A stretch of 64,000 nucleotides of DNA, from contig OY987302.1 in assembly GCA_963920635.1 (NCBI GenBank), forward strand, positions 43,217,500 to 43,281,499, written 5' to 3'. The DNA is from Pseudeuparius sepicola. Lineage: Eukaryota > Arthropoda > Insecta > Coleoptera > Anthribidae. The position numbers and the translations under genes are program-made. A model generated the notes under the pieces. The model was not told the origin of the DNA, ran no database searches, and saw nothing but the letters and a program-made list of their open reading frames with translations. This document shows, in pieces, positions 1 to 14,300 of this stretch (positions are counted from its first letter, which is position 1; the number at the start of each line of letters is the position of its first letter).

Positions 1-619
1 GATACCATAAGAAGAGAAAAGTTTATATAGCACCATAGACAAAGCTGCATAATAATATCAAATATTGAAGGGAATAAAAGTGGTAGAAGACACAAGTCAG
101 ACGTGCACTGCACGTGCACGTCATGTTATTCCCCGAACAAAAAAAATGGTCCCAATTTTTTATGGGATGAGCATGGATATAGGTCGTAGCTACCGAATCG
201 AATAAAACAACAACCTAACCTATATATTTTGTGGTGATAGTCCTAGATCTATAGACAGAACTAACCTTGGTGATAGTCTCAAAAATCAATAAAAGTTCTG
301 GCTGCTCCTAAACTGGGTTGTGGGTTGGGTTCATAGACAAGAGGAAAAGAGTGATGTTTTTCGTGGCGAAAAAAAGTTGGGTTTATTGTACATTGTACTT
401 GAAGCAAAGCATATTATCTTGAAAGAAAACGAAGAGAACTCAAGGCACAATAGAAAATGAAACTAATAATATTAAGTAATAAGAAATTCTGATTCTATAC
501 AATTAGTTTACATTAATAAAATCTTCATATTTTGGGCCCTGCTTAACCTGTCACAAACTTCATTTTATTAAAACAAGAAATAATTTGAAATATACAACAA
601 AATTACTAGGATAATTTCA
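1..619. other. Upstream region of SNUPN, no gene seen
   Basis: AT-rich non-coding sequence with no convincing reading frame. A GC-richer palindromic cluster of CACGTG/GTGCAC words lies near 99-124. The bases at 611-620 end in TTTCAG and look like a splice acceptor, so a 5' UTR intron of the following gene may end there. The remainder probably holds the SNUPN promoter or first non-coding exon, but I cannot place it. Confidence 0.4.
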
Positions 620-649
620 GTGGATTCAGTATATAATAATAAAACCACT

Positions 650-1600
650 ATGATGGAACAAGAACGACTCTTAAGTCTTTACAAATATTCAGGGAGAAAT
701 ATAGAAGCATCGCAAAAGCATCGAAGATTAGAATTTCTTGAAAGTCAAAAAAATCGAAGGCAAAATGCAGTGGACAGCTCTAGAAATTTATCTACCTTAC
801 TTGATCTTGAAGAAACAGAAGATAACATGTATTGTGAAACACATGGTGAATGTCAACCGAAGCAACTGTTCAGGAATAAAAAATCTTTTTTTAATGTAAA
901 CTTAATGAAATCAGAGTATTTAACAGAAGTCCCAGATGATTTAGAAGAAAATTGGGTAGTGAAATTTTGTCCAAAAGGTGTTCGCGTGCTGTTAGTTGCA
1001 AAAAGATTCAAAACCCAACTGTATACAGAAAAAGGATATTATATTTTGACCACTAGAACGCATTTTCCTGGAGGAGGTTTTTCATGTTCAAATGGAGTTA
1101 CGATTTTAGATTGTATATATAATAGGCAAGCCAAGACTATATTTATATTAGATTGTTTATATTGGAATAACATGTCTATGATTGATAGTGAAGTAAACTT
1201 TCGATTCCAATGGCTGAAATCAAAATTTGAAGAAAGTCTTAACATTAGTACAAATATCAAGTATAGGTTTCAATTAATTGAATTTATACCAGCCCAGAGT
1301 CATTTGATCGAAGAAGGGATGTCTAAAGTGGAAACTAGCACAAACGTGCATTATTATGGAATCACTTTTTATCATAAAAAGGGTTTATATTCATTTGGTT
1401 ATACACCATTAGTTGCATGGCTTTGGACTTATATGCTACCAGAGAAATTAGGCATAATTGTGTCTAAAGAAAATATGGTGCATATGCCACAAAAATACAT
1501 TAATATGGAAACCTATTTGGAAACTATAACTAGAAAAAAGCTTGAGAAAAGGAAGAAAGGAGGCTCAAAACAGGTCAAACAAGAAATGGATTGTAATTAG
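650..1600 (+). CDS. SNUPN: Snurportin-1, m3G-cap snRNP import adaptor
   Basis: Single open frame of 316 aa (human protein about 360). Snurportin binds the trimethylguanosine cap of spliceosomal snRNPs and links them to importin-beta for nuclear import. Residues about 6-50 form the basic importin-beta-binding region (RLLSLYKYSG, then KHRRLEFLESQKNRRQ). The cap-binding domain follows, with EYLTEVPDDL, TILDCIYN, FRFQWLKSKF and TPLVAWLW. The two tryptophans that sandwich the cap in the family are present at about W102 (ENWVV) and W257 (LVAWLW). The start is taken at the first ATG of an ATGATG pair; the upstream frame begins only with GTG just after a TTTCAG splice acceptor at 620, which suggests a 5' UTR intron. 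The C-terminus is short and lysine-rich. It converges on DARS, whose stop codon is 0.7 kb downstream. Identity is confident; the exact start is slightly less so. Confidence 0.93.
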   Translation: MMEQERLLSLYKYSGRNIEASQKHRRLEFLESQKNRRQNAVDSSRNLSTLLDLEETEDNMYCETHGECQPKQLFRNKKSFFNVNLMKSEYLTEVPDDLEENWVVKFCPKGVRVLLVAKRFKTQLYTEKGYYILTTRTHFPGGGFSCSNGVTILDCIYNRQAKTIFILDCLYWNNMSMIDSEVNFRFQWLKSKFEESLNISTNIKYRFQLIEFIPAQSHLIEEGMSKVETSTNVHYYGITFYHKKGLYSFGYTPLVAWLWTYMLPEKLGIIVSKENMVHMPQKYINMETYLETITRKKLEKRKKGGSKQVKQEMDCN

Positions 1601-2308
1601 GTTTACACATGGTTTTTGAAAACAAGTTCCTCTCGGATTTATAGTTTGTCACAATACTATACAAAAAAAAATCTGCTATCTTTTTTATTCATTGAAACTA
1701 TCACAAAATAAATTGAATTTATGATAAGTCTGCTTCAGAAGAGATTCAACTGTTTGAAACTGTCAGGAACATGCGTGGTTTGGTTTTTGGAATGTCGAAA
1801 TGAAACTGCGCAGGCTCCTGACCATTTCAAATTGATTTCAAATTTTGCCGAAACAGACCAAATAGGTATCTTCACTGACACAGAAATTTACAATGTGGAC
1901 TTATGATTTTTTGTCGAGATCACATAGAATAATTAATATGCTACAACAATCCAAGAGGACGTAGTTCTTAGTTCTGCCTTCATTTCTGCAGACCTCAGGG
2001 ATTAAGTATTTCGAAAGAGTTTGGGAATTACTGTGGGCCCCTAAGTTGGCTTCTGAATAAAGTGCATCTCTAACTAGACCATTGATTGAGTACCTGAATA
2101 TTTTTAAAAAAATTCACTGGTTCTAGCTAAAGTTAACTTACATTGATATGTTGTTTTTAATGTTTGTATTTTATTGATGTATTTGTGATATCTATGTATT
2201 GTCCTTTACTCAATTACAAATTATGTGTGATTTTCTTTGGAAATAAAGTGACTAATTTTTAAACATGTATATTATTTATAAAATTTGTCATACATAATGT
2301 AAACAAAC
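1601..2308. other. Convergent 3' region between SNUPN and DARS
   Basis: No gene. AATAAA signals on the + strand at 1707-1712 and 2242-2247 could serve SNUPN. TTTATT at 2170-2175 reads AATAAA on the - strand, about 135 bases past the DARS stop. The short open frame at 1721-1906 has no recognisable content. Confidence 0.5.
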
Positions 2309-5300
2309 TTAAGGGGTTAAACGTTTTGGGTCACGAGGGAACATACAAGTTTTTCTGATGTTCTCAAGGCCAAGGTATAGCATAACTACTCGCTCTAGTC
2401 CGATGCCACCACCTGCGTGTGGTGGGCAACCATATTTGAATGCATCAATGTAGGCAGCAATCTTTGACACATCTAAAACCAAATATAGGTATTTAAAAAT
2501 TATATCACAATTTTGAATGGATGCCATTTCATAGGGTTTGCTACTGCAGAAATGTCAACTTTTTAGTCCTTCGAAATTACTTCTGTTACTTCCGCAGTTA
2601 TTACTAATACCACCAAAGATATAACACATGGAAGGGTCATTGATTGTGAATATGGCGGAGACAGTCTACTATAAATCTGATGTCTTATTTTGGCAATTTC
2701 ATAGTTATCTCAGAAAACTGATAAAAAATAGTGACATTTGCTAAACTCCCTAGACTACCTGGATTGACAGGAGAAATCCGGTTTATATTAGGGTGTATCG
2801 GGTACGCTGGATATTCAAATGTTTACAAAACGTCAAATCAAAATGAAACTGATTTATTTTCATCTTGTTTCTGTCTCGATGCCCAGACAAAAAACTTGGA
2901 AGAAACAACATATTTCTGAGTTTTGTGATGTAAACATAAATTGTGACAAAAAATATGACCTTAACCCACCTGACAAGTGCCAAACTTTCAGTTCCTATGA
3001 ACTAAATTACCAACGTGTCAATTCTATCTAATGTCGACCTATTATGCAAGATGACATTATTCATCATTAACTGGCGGTGTGATATATGTTTTTGGATAGA
3101 TAAGTTTGAACAGAATTCAAATACTGAATCAAAATTGCTTGATTCCACTTAAAATAAAACTAGTTAAATGTCACATCTAGTTAAACCAGAAGTAGTTCTG
3201 AAGTTCTGATTAAGTTAAAAAGTGAGCATTTCGTTACCCCCAAAAATTTCAAATTTTTATTTAAAAAACTGCATAAATAGATGGAGGTGAAATCGCTGTT
3301 TATCAGGATATGCAAGATATTTTTGAAATAAAAACTAACTTCAGTAATGTCAAGTATTGGAAAAATGGACATGGATGGGCATTTTGGTTAAAAAATGGTA
3401 AAAATAAGAATATATGTAAATATAAGTGTATCTGTATCTAGATAAGCACTATGCTTTTGTCTGTGCTTTTATAACTGTAGATTGTGACAATGTCAATAAT
3501 GCAATATATTGTGTGTTCATACTGGCAATACATTATTATTATTATTATTATTATAGGATAAATGTTTGTATCACAATGTGTCGGGCTTTTCATGTTAATA
3601 CCCCTAAAAATCAAAGTAGGCTGCGGGAATTGAACGAGACAATTTTATTATAGAAATGTCCCTGAAAGGTCATCATTTGCTAAGTATTGGTTTGACATTG
3701 CGATGACAGCCTGGCCTTCTGCGATTTTTTAAAGGGATGTGTTTTCGAAAAACTATTAGGCATTTTTTGATCAAAAAAATAACACCGTAGAATTCGGCAT
3801 TCCTCAAAATAGTCATGTAGCAATTTTGATGAAAAAATATCCATGGTTATTTTTCTGTGGTGCCAAACTTTAAAAAAGTGAACAAATCCGGGGTATGAAT
3901 CTAGGGAGCTATCTTAGAATAACAACTGGTCAAAATAATGTAACCGCAAGAGAGATGCAATATCGTTTACATGGTCAACGAACTAAAATGCTTTATTTCA
4001 GCGTGCTACGCACGATAAGTCATAGGCGTCGCCCACTGGAATAACTTGTTCTTATGTATTTATTTTAGATTTCTTAGTGATACTGGATTAAGAAAGAGCT
4101 TAAATCAATGGTCATATACTTCATTTTAGACCCCTTTTAACTAGCTGCCCATGACTCAAAAGGTAAAATGAACACGTTTCCTTTTCCCCTCCTTTGTTTC
4201 AGGTCTTCCTTTGTATTTTGATACAGAATGCTGCTTCTTTCCTTGGTTGTTATTCTAAAGCCGCGTCCAGACCGGCCACGCTGCGCATTCCCGAATGTTG
4301 CAGCAGTGAATGCGTGGTCGGTGTGGACAAAATGGCACGCACGAATGCTCCACGCCGCTCATGCTTGTTCGTTGTTGTTCCGGCTCTTGTCGGTACATGA
4401 ATTTGCTGAAGTTCGCGCGCAGCGCGTGCCTTCGGTCTGGACGGCTTTTCAAGGAGCATGGCGCGCACCGTTACCTAGTTTTTGTATTTTTGGGACAATT
4501 AGGTTTAACCTAGACCGACACTGTATTAATTAATGTAGTGTAGGATTAACAGTAACTCAGAAACCTTGGCTTGACATCCTACAGAAGTTTTTAAATTGTC
4601 CAGAATCAGTCAAAAAAGACAAATTCGTTAAAAGTTCCGTTCCACTCTATTTTCCCCGTTTTTTTAACACTTCGCCACCCAACGCACTTTTCTTTTCTTC
4701 TTATTATTTTTATCTTGTGCAGCATCATTCAAAATTATAAACGCAGCCGCTGCTACTGCAATATCAGTGTTGTCCATAAATATCTACCTCGTGCACGCCG
4801 CACGTAGTGAAACACTCACGAACAAGCATTTTGTTGCAGCACGGCGTGGCCAAACCAAATGGTTTAAAAAATTGATCGCGAACGTTGCTGCAACATTCGC
4901 GAATGCGTGGCTTGGCTCAACATGGCCGATCTGGACACGGTTTAAGGGAATATGAAATCAACAACAAATGACACTCGGATCATAAATTTATATTCAGTTA
5001 GATTCGTGAAAGGATTTTATTGATGTAAAGAAATAACAAAATAAAAAAATTAATAAGTAAAATATATATATATTATATCTGTGATCTAGTTACCTCTGTT
5101 ATTATTTGTCATATTCAACTCATATAATAACTTCAAAATTTCAATTTGTATACTTTTAGCACTTCTATTATAGGATGCTTATTATTCTTGCACTCATTAA
5201 AAAAACAGGCATTGAAAAACCAATTCTGTCAAATTATAATATGATAGTTCCTACAAAAATTCAAGTAGGTATAGTTTAAAATAAAACATGCCAGAAAAAC

Positions 5301-8300
5301 TTATTTTACAATAGAAGATTGAAATTATTAGACAGAGTATGAAAATTCAAGAAGTTTTGGTAAATGAAGTGAACTAAATATTTAATGAGTGACGTACAAA
5401 CAGAAATTATTTCGCTATTTGCAATAAATCATTTTTGGCATATTTGTTGATGCTGTGAGCAACATTTGTTTTTGATTTCATAGCCCCCTATATTCATAAC
5501 ACAGATCTGAACTGTTCACTTTTTCAAAGTTTGGCACCACACAGAAAAATACTAAATTGCTATATGACTATTTTGAGGGATGCTGAATAATCCCACGGTT
5601 ATTTTCGCTTTCATGGCAAAGCCAAACCAAAACTTCACAAATGACCTTTCAGCGACATATCTAAGGGGTTTTTCAACTGGGACAGGTCGATGTTGGCATC
5701 CTGTGGCAGCCATGTTGTTTTGGTGGCGTCTGTCTAATCTGGTGTTTATTATTCAGTCACTGATGCCAAATCACCATGGGAAGTTACACCATTGAGCAGC
5801 ATGTCCAAATGATAAAACTGTATTATCAAAATGAGTGTTTGTTAGTGCAAACGTTGCGCGCGTTGTGGCCATTTTACGGAAGACGCGGTGGCCCTTCAAA
5901 GTTGACTCTTCAATGTTTGGTGGCCAAATTCGAGACAAAAAGTTCGGTAAACAAGCAGCCAACACCCTTACGTCAAAGGAACACCAGATCGGCCGAAAAC
6001 ATTGCCGCAGTTTGTGAAAGTGTCCAGGAGAACCCGATGCAGTCAATTCCTCGCCGTGCACAGGAACTAGGCCCTACCAAGACTTCAACTTGGCGAATTT
6101 TGCGTCGGGACTTGGGCCTACACCCGTACAAGAACCAACTGACCCAGGAGCTCAAAGTTAATGACCATATACAACGCCATTTGTTCGCTGACTGGGCTTC
6201 GGAGCGTTTGGAAGAGAACCCTAATTTTGGCCGAAAAATCATCTTTAGCGTCGAGGCGCATTTTTGGATGAATGGCTTTGTTAACAAGCAAAATTGCAGT
6301 ATATGGGACAGCGCCAACCCACACGAGGTTCACCAGGTGGCAATGCATCCACAAAGAGTTACTGTTTGGTCTGTACTTTTTTGAAAATGACATTGGTGAG
6401 CCATCACCATTAACGGCGAGCGCTACAGAACGATGCTAACAGATTTATTTTGGCCCAAATTGAACGATATGGAGGTAGGCGACATGTGGTTCCAGCAGAA
6501 AGGGGGCTACATGCCACACAGCAGACGCCACGATGGACATTCTGCATGAACGATTTGAGGGTATGGTTATCTCTCGCAGAGGTGACGTGAATTGGCCACC
6601 AAGATCGTGCGATTTGACCCCGCTTGACTTTTTCTTGTGGGGTTACCTGAAGTCGCAGGTCTATGCCAATAAGCCGCAATCGACCGATGCCCTTAAAGCC
6701 AACATAACTAATGCCATCGCTCAAATACAGCCGGATCTATGCGGCAGAGTCATTAAAAATTGGACCACTCGGATCCGTGCCACCGTGAGAAGCCACGGCG
6801 GACATTTGAACGATGTTATATTCCATACATAATGGCACACATGGGCCTTTCAAATAAAAAAGAATTTCGTTAATACTTCACACAGAGCTTGTTTTATTCC
6901 ATTTCAACATCGACCCGTCCTTATTGAAAAACCCTTTATAAAAAAATTGTCTCGTTCAATTCCCCCAGTGTACTTAGATTTTTAGGGATGTTAAAAAAAA
7001 CCAGATACACTGTATACAGAGTTTCCCATAACTATTTCGACAAGGCCATATGGAATGTTCCTAAGGCTGAATGTTGCTCCTTTTCAATATACACGGTGTC
7101 CGGCCATGGGACTAGTTTTCGCATCGCATGACCTAGTACGCATGGCCCGATCAAGGTGCTGCCATTAGTGATTCCTCTGCCGGCCAAATCCGCTCCAGAC
7201 GATGAACTGGGACCGTCATTAAGTTCATAACCGGCCGCCACACAGCTCGCGTTGCCATCCCATGAGTCGTCGACCTACATGACATCGCAAGCATATACAG
7301 AGTGTGCCAAATGTACCACTGAGTTCCAATAAAGGTTGTGAAAAAGCTATTGAAAGGATTTTATTCATTAAACTAGGAAAAGAGAGAACATTTAATAACA
7401 TACAACAAAACTCTGACATAAGGCAATGGAGACACGTGATATATACCGAAAATCCTGCAAATATAATCAACAATAAGCTGTACTATAGTCAAATTATTTT
7501 AAGAAGTCCTTACTGGGACTGTCAATTGGTAATTTCGACATCCTAAGTTGGCATCAATGGACCAAAAAAATGCAACCGGGTCATAAGTTCAGGTCAGGAA
7601 TGAGCCCATTTGCACAATGACTAGCTACTAATAACACGAAAAGTAACAAGAACAACACAGATAACGGCAAAACTCACGAAACGTACAAAACCCACGAATA
7701 ATTTCACTGCCCAAAGTTTGAACACTTTTGAACGATCCGGAAAACTTTCACTGTCACTTTCACAACACCGAAATAAAATTTGCATGAGTACGCACCATAG
7801 ACGCTGCCGCAAGAAGCTGATTATACCAAAATACCAAAATGAAAGTGTTTCCATGTTTGAAACTATTATTAAAATGAGTTGTAGTCATAGTTATTTTTAT
7901 TTGTAGCGGTATAATCATGATTGCAATAGGGTTTTTATTTTATTATGTTCTTTTTTTCGTATCACTTGGGTAACTTTTCACATCATAAATCAATGAGTGA
8001 CGTCATTAACTGGTTGACACACAACATATACCAATGTTATACCCATGGTTAACAGAAAATTCCTAGAGATTTTGTGGAGAATGTCATCTGACAAAATCGG
8101 GACTTCTTACAGTAATCAGGGTATACCATGGTTGTCTCAGCGAAACTCAAAATGAAACTATCGAGAGAATTTACCAGAAACAAGCCTGCTAACTACTGAT
8201 ATTATTTGTTGCACCTAAACTCGATTTCAATATTCTTGATAGATTTTCGAACTTTAACAGATCATTCCACGTGGTCGCCCTTTGTCTATAAGGTTTTATT

Positions 8301-11300
8301 CAAGTCACAAAACTAAAAACTCCAAAGTCAAGGGTCCTCTTACATCTGAGGAGGTAACAAAGGCATTAAATTGCTTAGTCAAACTTGCGCTAAAATTTCA
8401 ATAAGGAAATGTCTGCCTTAACTGCCAAGAGACAGCTCCGTTTGAACAGGAAACTCTCAAATCTAAATCTGTTCCTGGACGACCAGGGTATAATAAGAGT
8501 GTAGGTGGCAGAATTCGCCATTCGAAACTTTAATATGGTAAAAAATTTAATTTCCAATGGTACTGGCCGAAAAGGACAGTTTAACAAAATTGATAATTCG
8601 TTCCGAGCATCACAGAAACTTGCATGCAGATCCTGAAGTGGCATTATCAGAACGCGCTTTAATGACATACTGTACAGACAGAAACGCAGAAACACTATAC
8701 GTAGCGTACTGAGACAGTGTGTCACATGTTTTGCCATGAGCTAGGGTAGTTCCAAATCGACCGTTTTATAGTGCAGGCATCGGTATGGCTGGTCTTTATT
8801 AATTAAAGATGGAGTCACACACACGTACAAGAAAAAAAGTTTATCTGTGTGTGTCTTTGTTTTGCTACAAAAACCATGCACCTTGAATTGGCAGGGACAG
8901 GGCCCCCGTAAGCGGGCGTGCAACGCGTGCACCGCACGCGGGCGGCCCCCTGGCGGGGCGGCAAACGTTGGTCCACCCTGTACTTAAAACATATAGATTT
9001 TTTTAAATGTTTGTAATCATACTCTTATTATTTTGTTTTTTTTTTTATTAGAATCTGTTTTTGTAATAAACTTTTATATAACTGATGAATTTATTTTTTA
9101 TATTATATACAGGATTATTTTTTAGAACTACCACCGCGATTTTCGCGCTTATTTTGCTTCCTACAAAAAAACAACGTAAAGAAACAAAAATGTGGCAATT
9201 TTGGACAGCTAAGTGGTGCGGCAAAATAAATCGGCATCCATGGCCATCTTGACGCGCAATATAAAAACACCTCAAATTTAGCAAAACAATATCCGTAGCA
9301 GGTTTATTTTAAGAGATAGAGCAAAACTTTCATATTGAAAATTGATGGCACTAAGAAGCTTTATGCAAGTGGGTAATCAGATAGTTTCGGAAAATTATAC
9401 AGGGTCTTTGGCTCTCTTGAGGCTATGATTTTTTTGTTTATTTCTTATTAAGCGATTTTCTTGGTTATTTTGGGCCGCACAGAACATAAAATATGGCAAT
9501 TTTGGCCAGCCAGGAGATGTTAAAAAAGAAATCAGCCTCCATGTCCAATTTTCGTGCTGCGCTAAAAAAAACTTAAAATTGACAAAAAAATTGCATGCCC
9601 TCAAGAGAGCCAAAGACCCTGTGTAATTTGTTGAAACTATCTGAGTACATGGACGGATAAAGCTTCTCAGTGCCATCAATTTTCAATATAAAAGTTTTCC
9701 TATGTCTCTTAAAATAAACATTCCCCGGCTAGTAATAGTTTTGCTCAATTTGAAGTTTTTTTATATTGCTCGACAAGTGGGCCATGGATGCCGATTTCTT
9801 TTTCAGCACCACTTAGCTGTCCAAAAGTGCCACATTTTTGTTCCTTACGTTTTTTTTTGTCGGGCGCAAAATAAGGGAGAAAATCGTGGTGGTAGTTCAC
9901 TTTAACCAGAAAAAAAGAGAAAATTAAAGGAGAACTGCGTTACAAGTTAAAACATAATTTTTGATTTTTGTGCTGGTATCTGGTTTGTTTCTGGTTCATA
10001 CGATTGCCTTGAAAATTTCAAAGTTTATGTTTCTTGTGTCCAATATCGTCCAACATACAAAAGTATGCTAGCTCAAATTCCATTTTCCAGACACAACAGA
10101 AACTCTGAAATTTTGTTATTTAATTATTTTTCAAAGGTAAGGAGCCTAGGAACATCCCATGGAGCCTTGTCGAAATACTTATGGGACACAGTAATGACAA
10201 TAATCTACTTCACAAGAGAGATAGGTAGTTAATTTTATTTTCACTTCAAGTTGTGTACTACTATCCAAAAACAGTGAGGCATAATCCATTTAACAACTAT
10301 TTGGGCTCACAAAAGTCAACATACAATTATTTTAAGGCAGATTTATGTTGCAAATATGGTTTCTAAATCCGAAAATGGATAGTTCTATTGAAAGAATATA
10401 CCCAGAAAAAAATGTCCATTACTAGACTCGCAGGATTCCAGGACCCAAGTAGCCAGTCCTGGAATCCTTCTACTCGTCCAGGAACGACCTGCTTTCCGGA
10501 CTTGATACACAGATTACTATTATGATACCTATTTCATGATGCTTTGCTCTCTCAGTCAACAACTGCGGGTCGTGTATCCTCTGGGCCCCGCTCAAAATCT
10601 CTTCGCCCCTCATGAACATATCGTAAGAATTCGAAGCGATGGGACTGTTGGGGTCGGGCATGGTGTAGAAGGGCCTTATGGCAAGAGGGTACTTGTCGAG
10701 GATATAATAGTCGGTGTCATATTTGGCTTTGACGAGACGGCCCAGCAGCTTCTCTGCTGGCGTACTTAAGTCTTCTTCTTCGCCCACTTCGACGCCTGCC
10801 TCTGCAAGCATTTTCCGAGCCTGAGGATACTCCAGAACCAAGGGCGGGTCCAAGAAGGTGAAAGGTTCTACAGGGTACTGTTGGCCAACCAGGGTTATTT
10901 CCTCGGCAAACCTTTAGAGGGATGAATACAAATTGAAAATTTATCTATTACATTTTTACACTTCTAATACCAATCTTCAGAATAATCGACATTTTCAGCA
11001 CATTGCTTGCTTTTAAAGGGTCAATGGAATTTACTACTATTACATCAATAGGACAAAATCAAATACAAAATTTACATAAAATTTTTGAAATTATAACTAG
11101 GCAAATAATTCCTAGGTATGTTAATCTATTTTATCTAACATATAAAAGTTATTTATCTATACAGTGTGGTCATTTAAGTGTGCAACATATGGGATTTTTT
11201 TTTATTAATTGCACAACGCACTTAGAATGGTTGCAAGTCACATAGCTTACAGGGTAGGTCAAAAAATATAAAAATTGTACAAGAGTAAAGTACCCTTATT

Positions 11301-14300
11301 TTAGAAAATACAGCAAATTTTATTACGAAAAGTTGTCTAGAATTAAAAGTTATGCCTAAATACCAAAACATAGCCTCCTACGAAAAAAATATGTTTTTTG
11401 AAAAACTAATAGGGTAGTTGACAATATTTTTAATTGCTCTAAAATTGTACTCTGTTTGCAGTAAATGCACCAACATAATACGTAATAAATGAAACAACGG
11501 CTTTTAACCCATATTTATTAATGATAATTAAAGACGAAGTTGCACAATTTCGTTAAGGCTGAAATCTACATTCGTGGAACAAGGGCAAATTGCAGTTTTC
11601 TATTCAAGTATCTCCAGCTTGCCTAGGAATATCTGTTACTTAATGTATTGCAACCTTTGAGCTTTAACTAACGCAATTACCCACACAAATTTTGTCACAT
11701 AAAGGCTTTTTTTTTTATTACGAATATGTCCCGTATATTGACTTCTCTATAGCAAAATGGTGTCTGTTTATGCTGCACACGCTGGAAACTATATCCTTCA
11801 TCTCTGCCACGTTAACACTTCAGTTAAAATATCTGTATACGGAACATACTATAAATATTCAGGTACCAATAATGGGGGAAATATTCGCGTATGTGGCAAC
11901 GTACCCGCCCACCTAGGCATCTAACCATATTCATATATCCACATGTCATTCTGTATCTCGCTAAATCAATCAAAATATTAGTAGATAATATCTGTGCGAT
12001 TTATTATAGTTTGTTATTGATATATACTATTATATATTGTTTGCGGACCTAGTTAGCGTGTTGTTCATGGACCCTGAAAGGACAATCCGTAATTTGCCGA
12101 AATTGAATGCTTTTTTAATAGCACAAAATTTTTTTCTAATAATCCGATGTTAGCGGATTATTGGCCGAAATTAATAGGATAAAACTGCAAAGGTTTGTAC
12201 CTATGTTGTAGTAATAGTACAGTATTATGAGTTATTAATAAAAAGAGAACCTCGGCCTAGGGACCATCTTGAAGGCGCGTTTATAAAGGCGCCATAGTTC
12301 TTAGAAGTAATGAGCCTGAATTCCGGACTTTAGGCCCAACCTAGCCAAAAAAATTTACGGAAAAACGAAAAACGATTGAATAGGTATTTACGAAAAAAAG
12401 CCCTTCTTGACTAAAATGTGTTTTCACGGGGCATCATAATTCTGGGAGTTTGAGGTTAGTATTTTTAAATTTCAACTTTCCTTGCAACTTTCACTGCCGA
12501 ATAAGGTTATGTCTCAGAACACTTCAGTGGTATCGCTATGTTGTCAAATTTCCTTTTTAAAATACTTGTGACGCCATAAGTGCTTTCCCGCCAAATTTAG
12601 AAGAAAGTCTTTGCTAATTACGTAAATATATATTTTTTAAATAATCGTAGGGTCTTAGGCAAGTGTCCAGGAATTGTTTTATCAAATTCGTAAAATTTCG
12701 TCAAGTACCCTACATCCTTAAAAAAGTTTGTTTTAATATTCATAAATCAATCAAAATTATATCAATTCCGCATAACTTTGTTCAAATTCAAGCATATTTG
12801 TAAAATTATCAAAGATTTTTAATTCTTTAGGGAATCACAAATTTCATGTTTGTTGCAACGATATTAAACAAAACTTTAAAAATTTCGCAAAAATTTTTCT
12901 GAACAAGGTAAAACATTAGTAATGATAATGTGTATATTAAAAAACTCTCATTTAAGGTGCAAAATTTTTATTTTAAATGTTTATTAAGAAACTGGAAATT
13001 AATTGACTAAAAGGAGGCTATATTTTGGTATTTAGGCATAGCTTTTAATTCTAAACAACTTTCCTTAATAACTTTTTGCTGAATTTTCTAAAATAAGGGT
13101 ACTTTACTCTTGTACAATTTTTATATTTTTTGACCTACCCTGTATGCTGTTTGACTTGCAACCATTCTAAGTGCACCGAACATGCACCAACTTTTGGGAA
13201 TATTTGTATTTTCGTTGTGCAATTAATAAAAAAAATCCCATATGTTACTTAAATCGACCAGAATGTATATTTTCTATACTGATTCGATACATTTTTGCCA
13301 AAACATCGTAAGTGACAAATTTGGAGATAATGGGTTTTTTGAACTATCTTAACTACCAAACAGTCAGGCACCTTCCAGCAAATTATCGTAAGGTAGAATA
13401 GCAAAGTCTTAGAGAAAAAACCGAATTAAGTGTAACGTAAGTCATATAAAAATGTAAACAAATTTAATTTGTATATGCGAAAACATCGCATGGTCTCCAA
13501 AACATCGTAAGGTGCAAGTCACATGGTACAAAAAGTGCTACTTACGATGCGGCGAAGGGTTTTACAATCTTTTAGTTCATTGTGTATCACTGCGGAGTTA
13601 GAACGTAAGTACCACAAAATTATGTTTCCTTATGTAATTTATTATAATTTTTAATTGTTTTCATTGAGATTTATAGGAAAACATTGTGTGAATGTAGTTC
13701 TAATTCAAAATTATCTTAATACAACGTAGTTTTCTATAAGTTATAAGGGTTTCTAAGTAGATAATTTTATTGGTGTGATATATAACGATTGCTAATTAAT
13801 TTATTTCATCTGAAGTGAGTCGTATCTTTTTGTATTATTTCATGGTGAGTACCTAGGTACTGCAATTATACTTAACGTGAAACATGCAATTATTCATTTT
13901 CTTCTTTATTTATAAAAAAATAAGGCACAATTTGCTGTACCTACCTAACCCCTTTACTTCTTTTTATACCTGTCTGTTTGGCAGTAAACTAGAATATTTG
14001 GGCACTGCTTTTGGTTTGATCTTTCTTTACTATTTTACTACAGTCCCCATTATTTATTATGTATTTGTCTTATAGGATGTTGACACATTTTTAATCTGTA
14101 GGGTGTCTCACGCTAGCATATTTATTCAGTAACTCCTTATTACCGAAAGAAATACGAAACAATATTTAATATAAAAGTTGTCCAGTTTTACAAACTCTGC
14201 ATTTTAAATCTTTTGGAATATATGCGGGATTGATGGTTTGTCCCGTAATGTATCAAACTTGAATATTTTAAATAGAACATCCTGTATAATATTATTTCAT

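Larger units (their letters stand above)
3571..7012. mobile_element. Foldback TA-element split by later insertions
   Basis: Long imperfect inverted arms: 3571-3900 matches the reverse complement of 5510-5661 joined to 6939-7012. Shared words include CCCTAAAAATC, GGGAATTGAACGAGACAATT and CTGAAAGGTCAT. The right arm is interrupted exactly at a TA by the 1.27-kb mariner at 5664-6936; removing the mariner restores arm-to-arm alignment. The centre holds another inverted-repeat element (4255-4946). No transposase of its own is visible. It lies in DARS intron 5 and abuts the next TA-element. The outer left boundary is approximate. Confidence 0.7.

Noticed and set aside
4194..4533. Several overlapping open frames on both strands
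   Set aside because: They sit in the GC-richer end of an inverted-repeat element and have no conserved content.
5973..6393. Antisense open frames of 91-114 codons
   Set aside because: Shadows of the mariner transposase remnant on the other strand.
8880..8990. GC-rich CAGGGCCCCCGTAAG block resembling an hAT end
   Set aside because: No matching inverse end or 8-bp duplication found, so not reported as an element.
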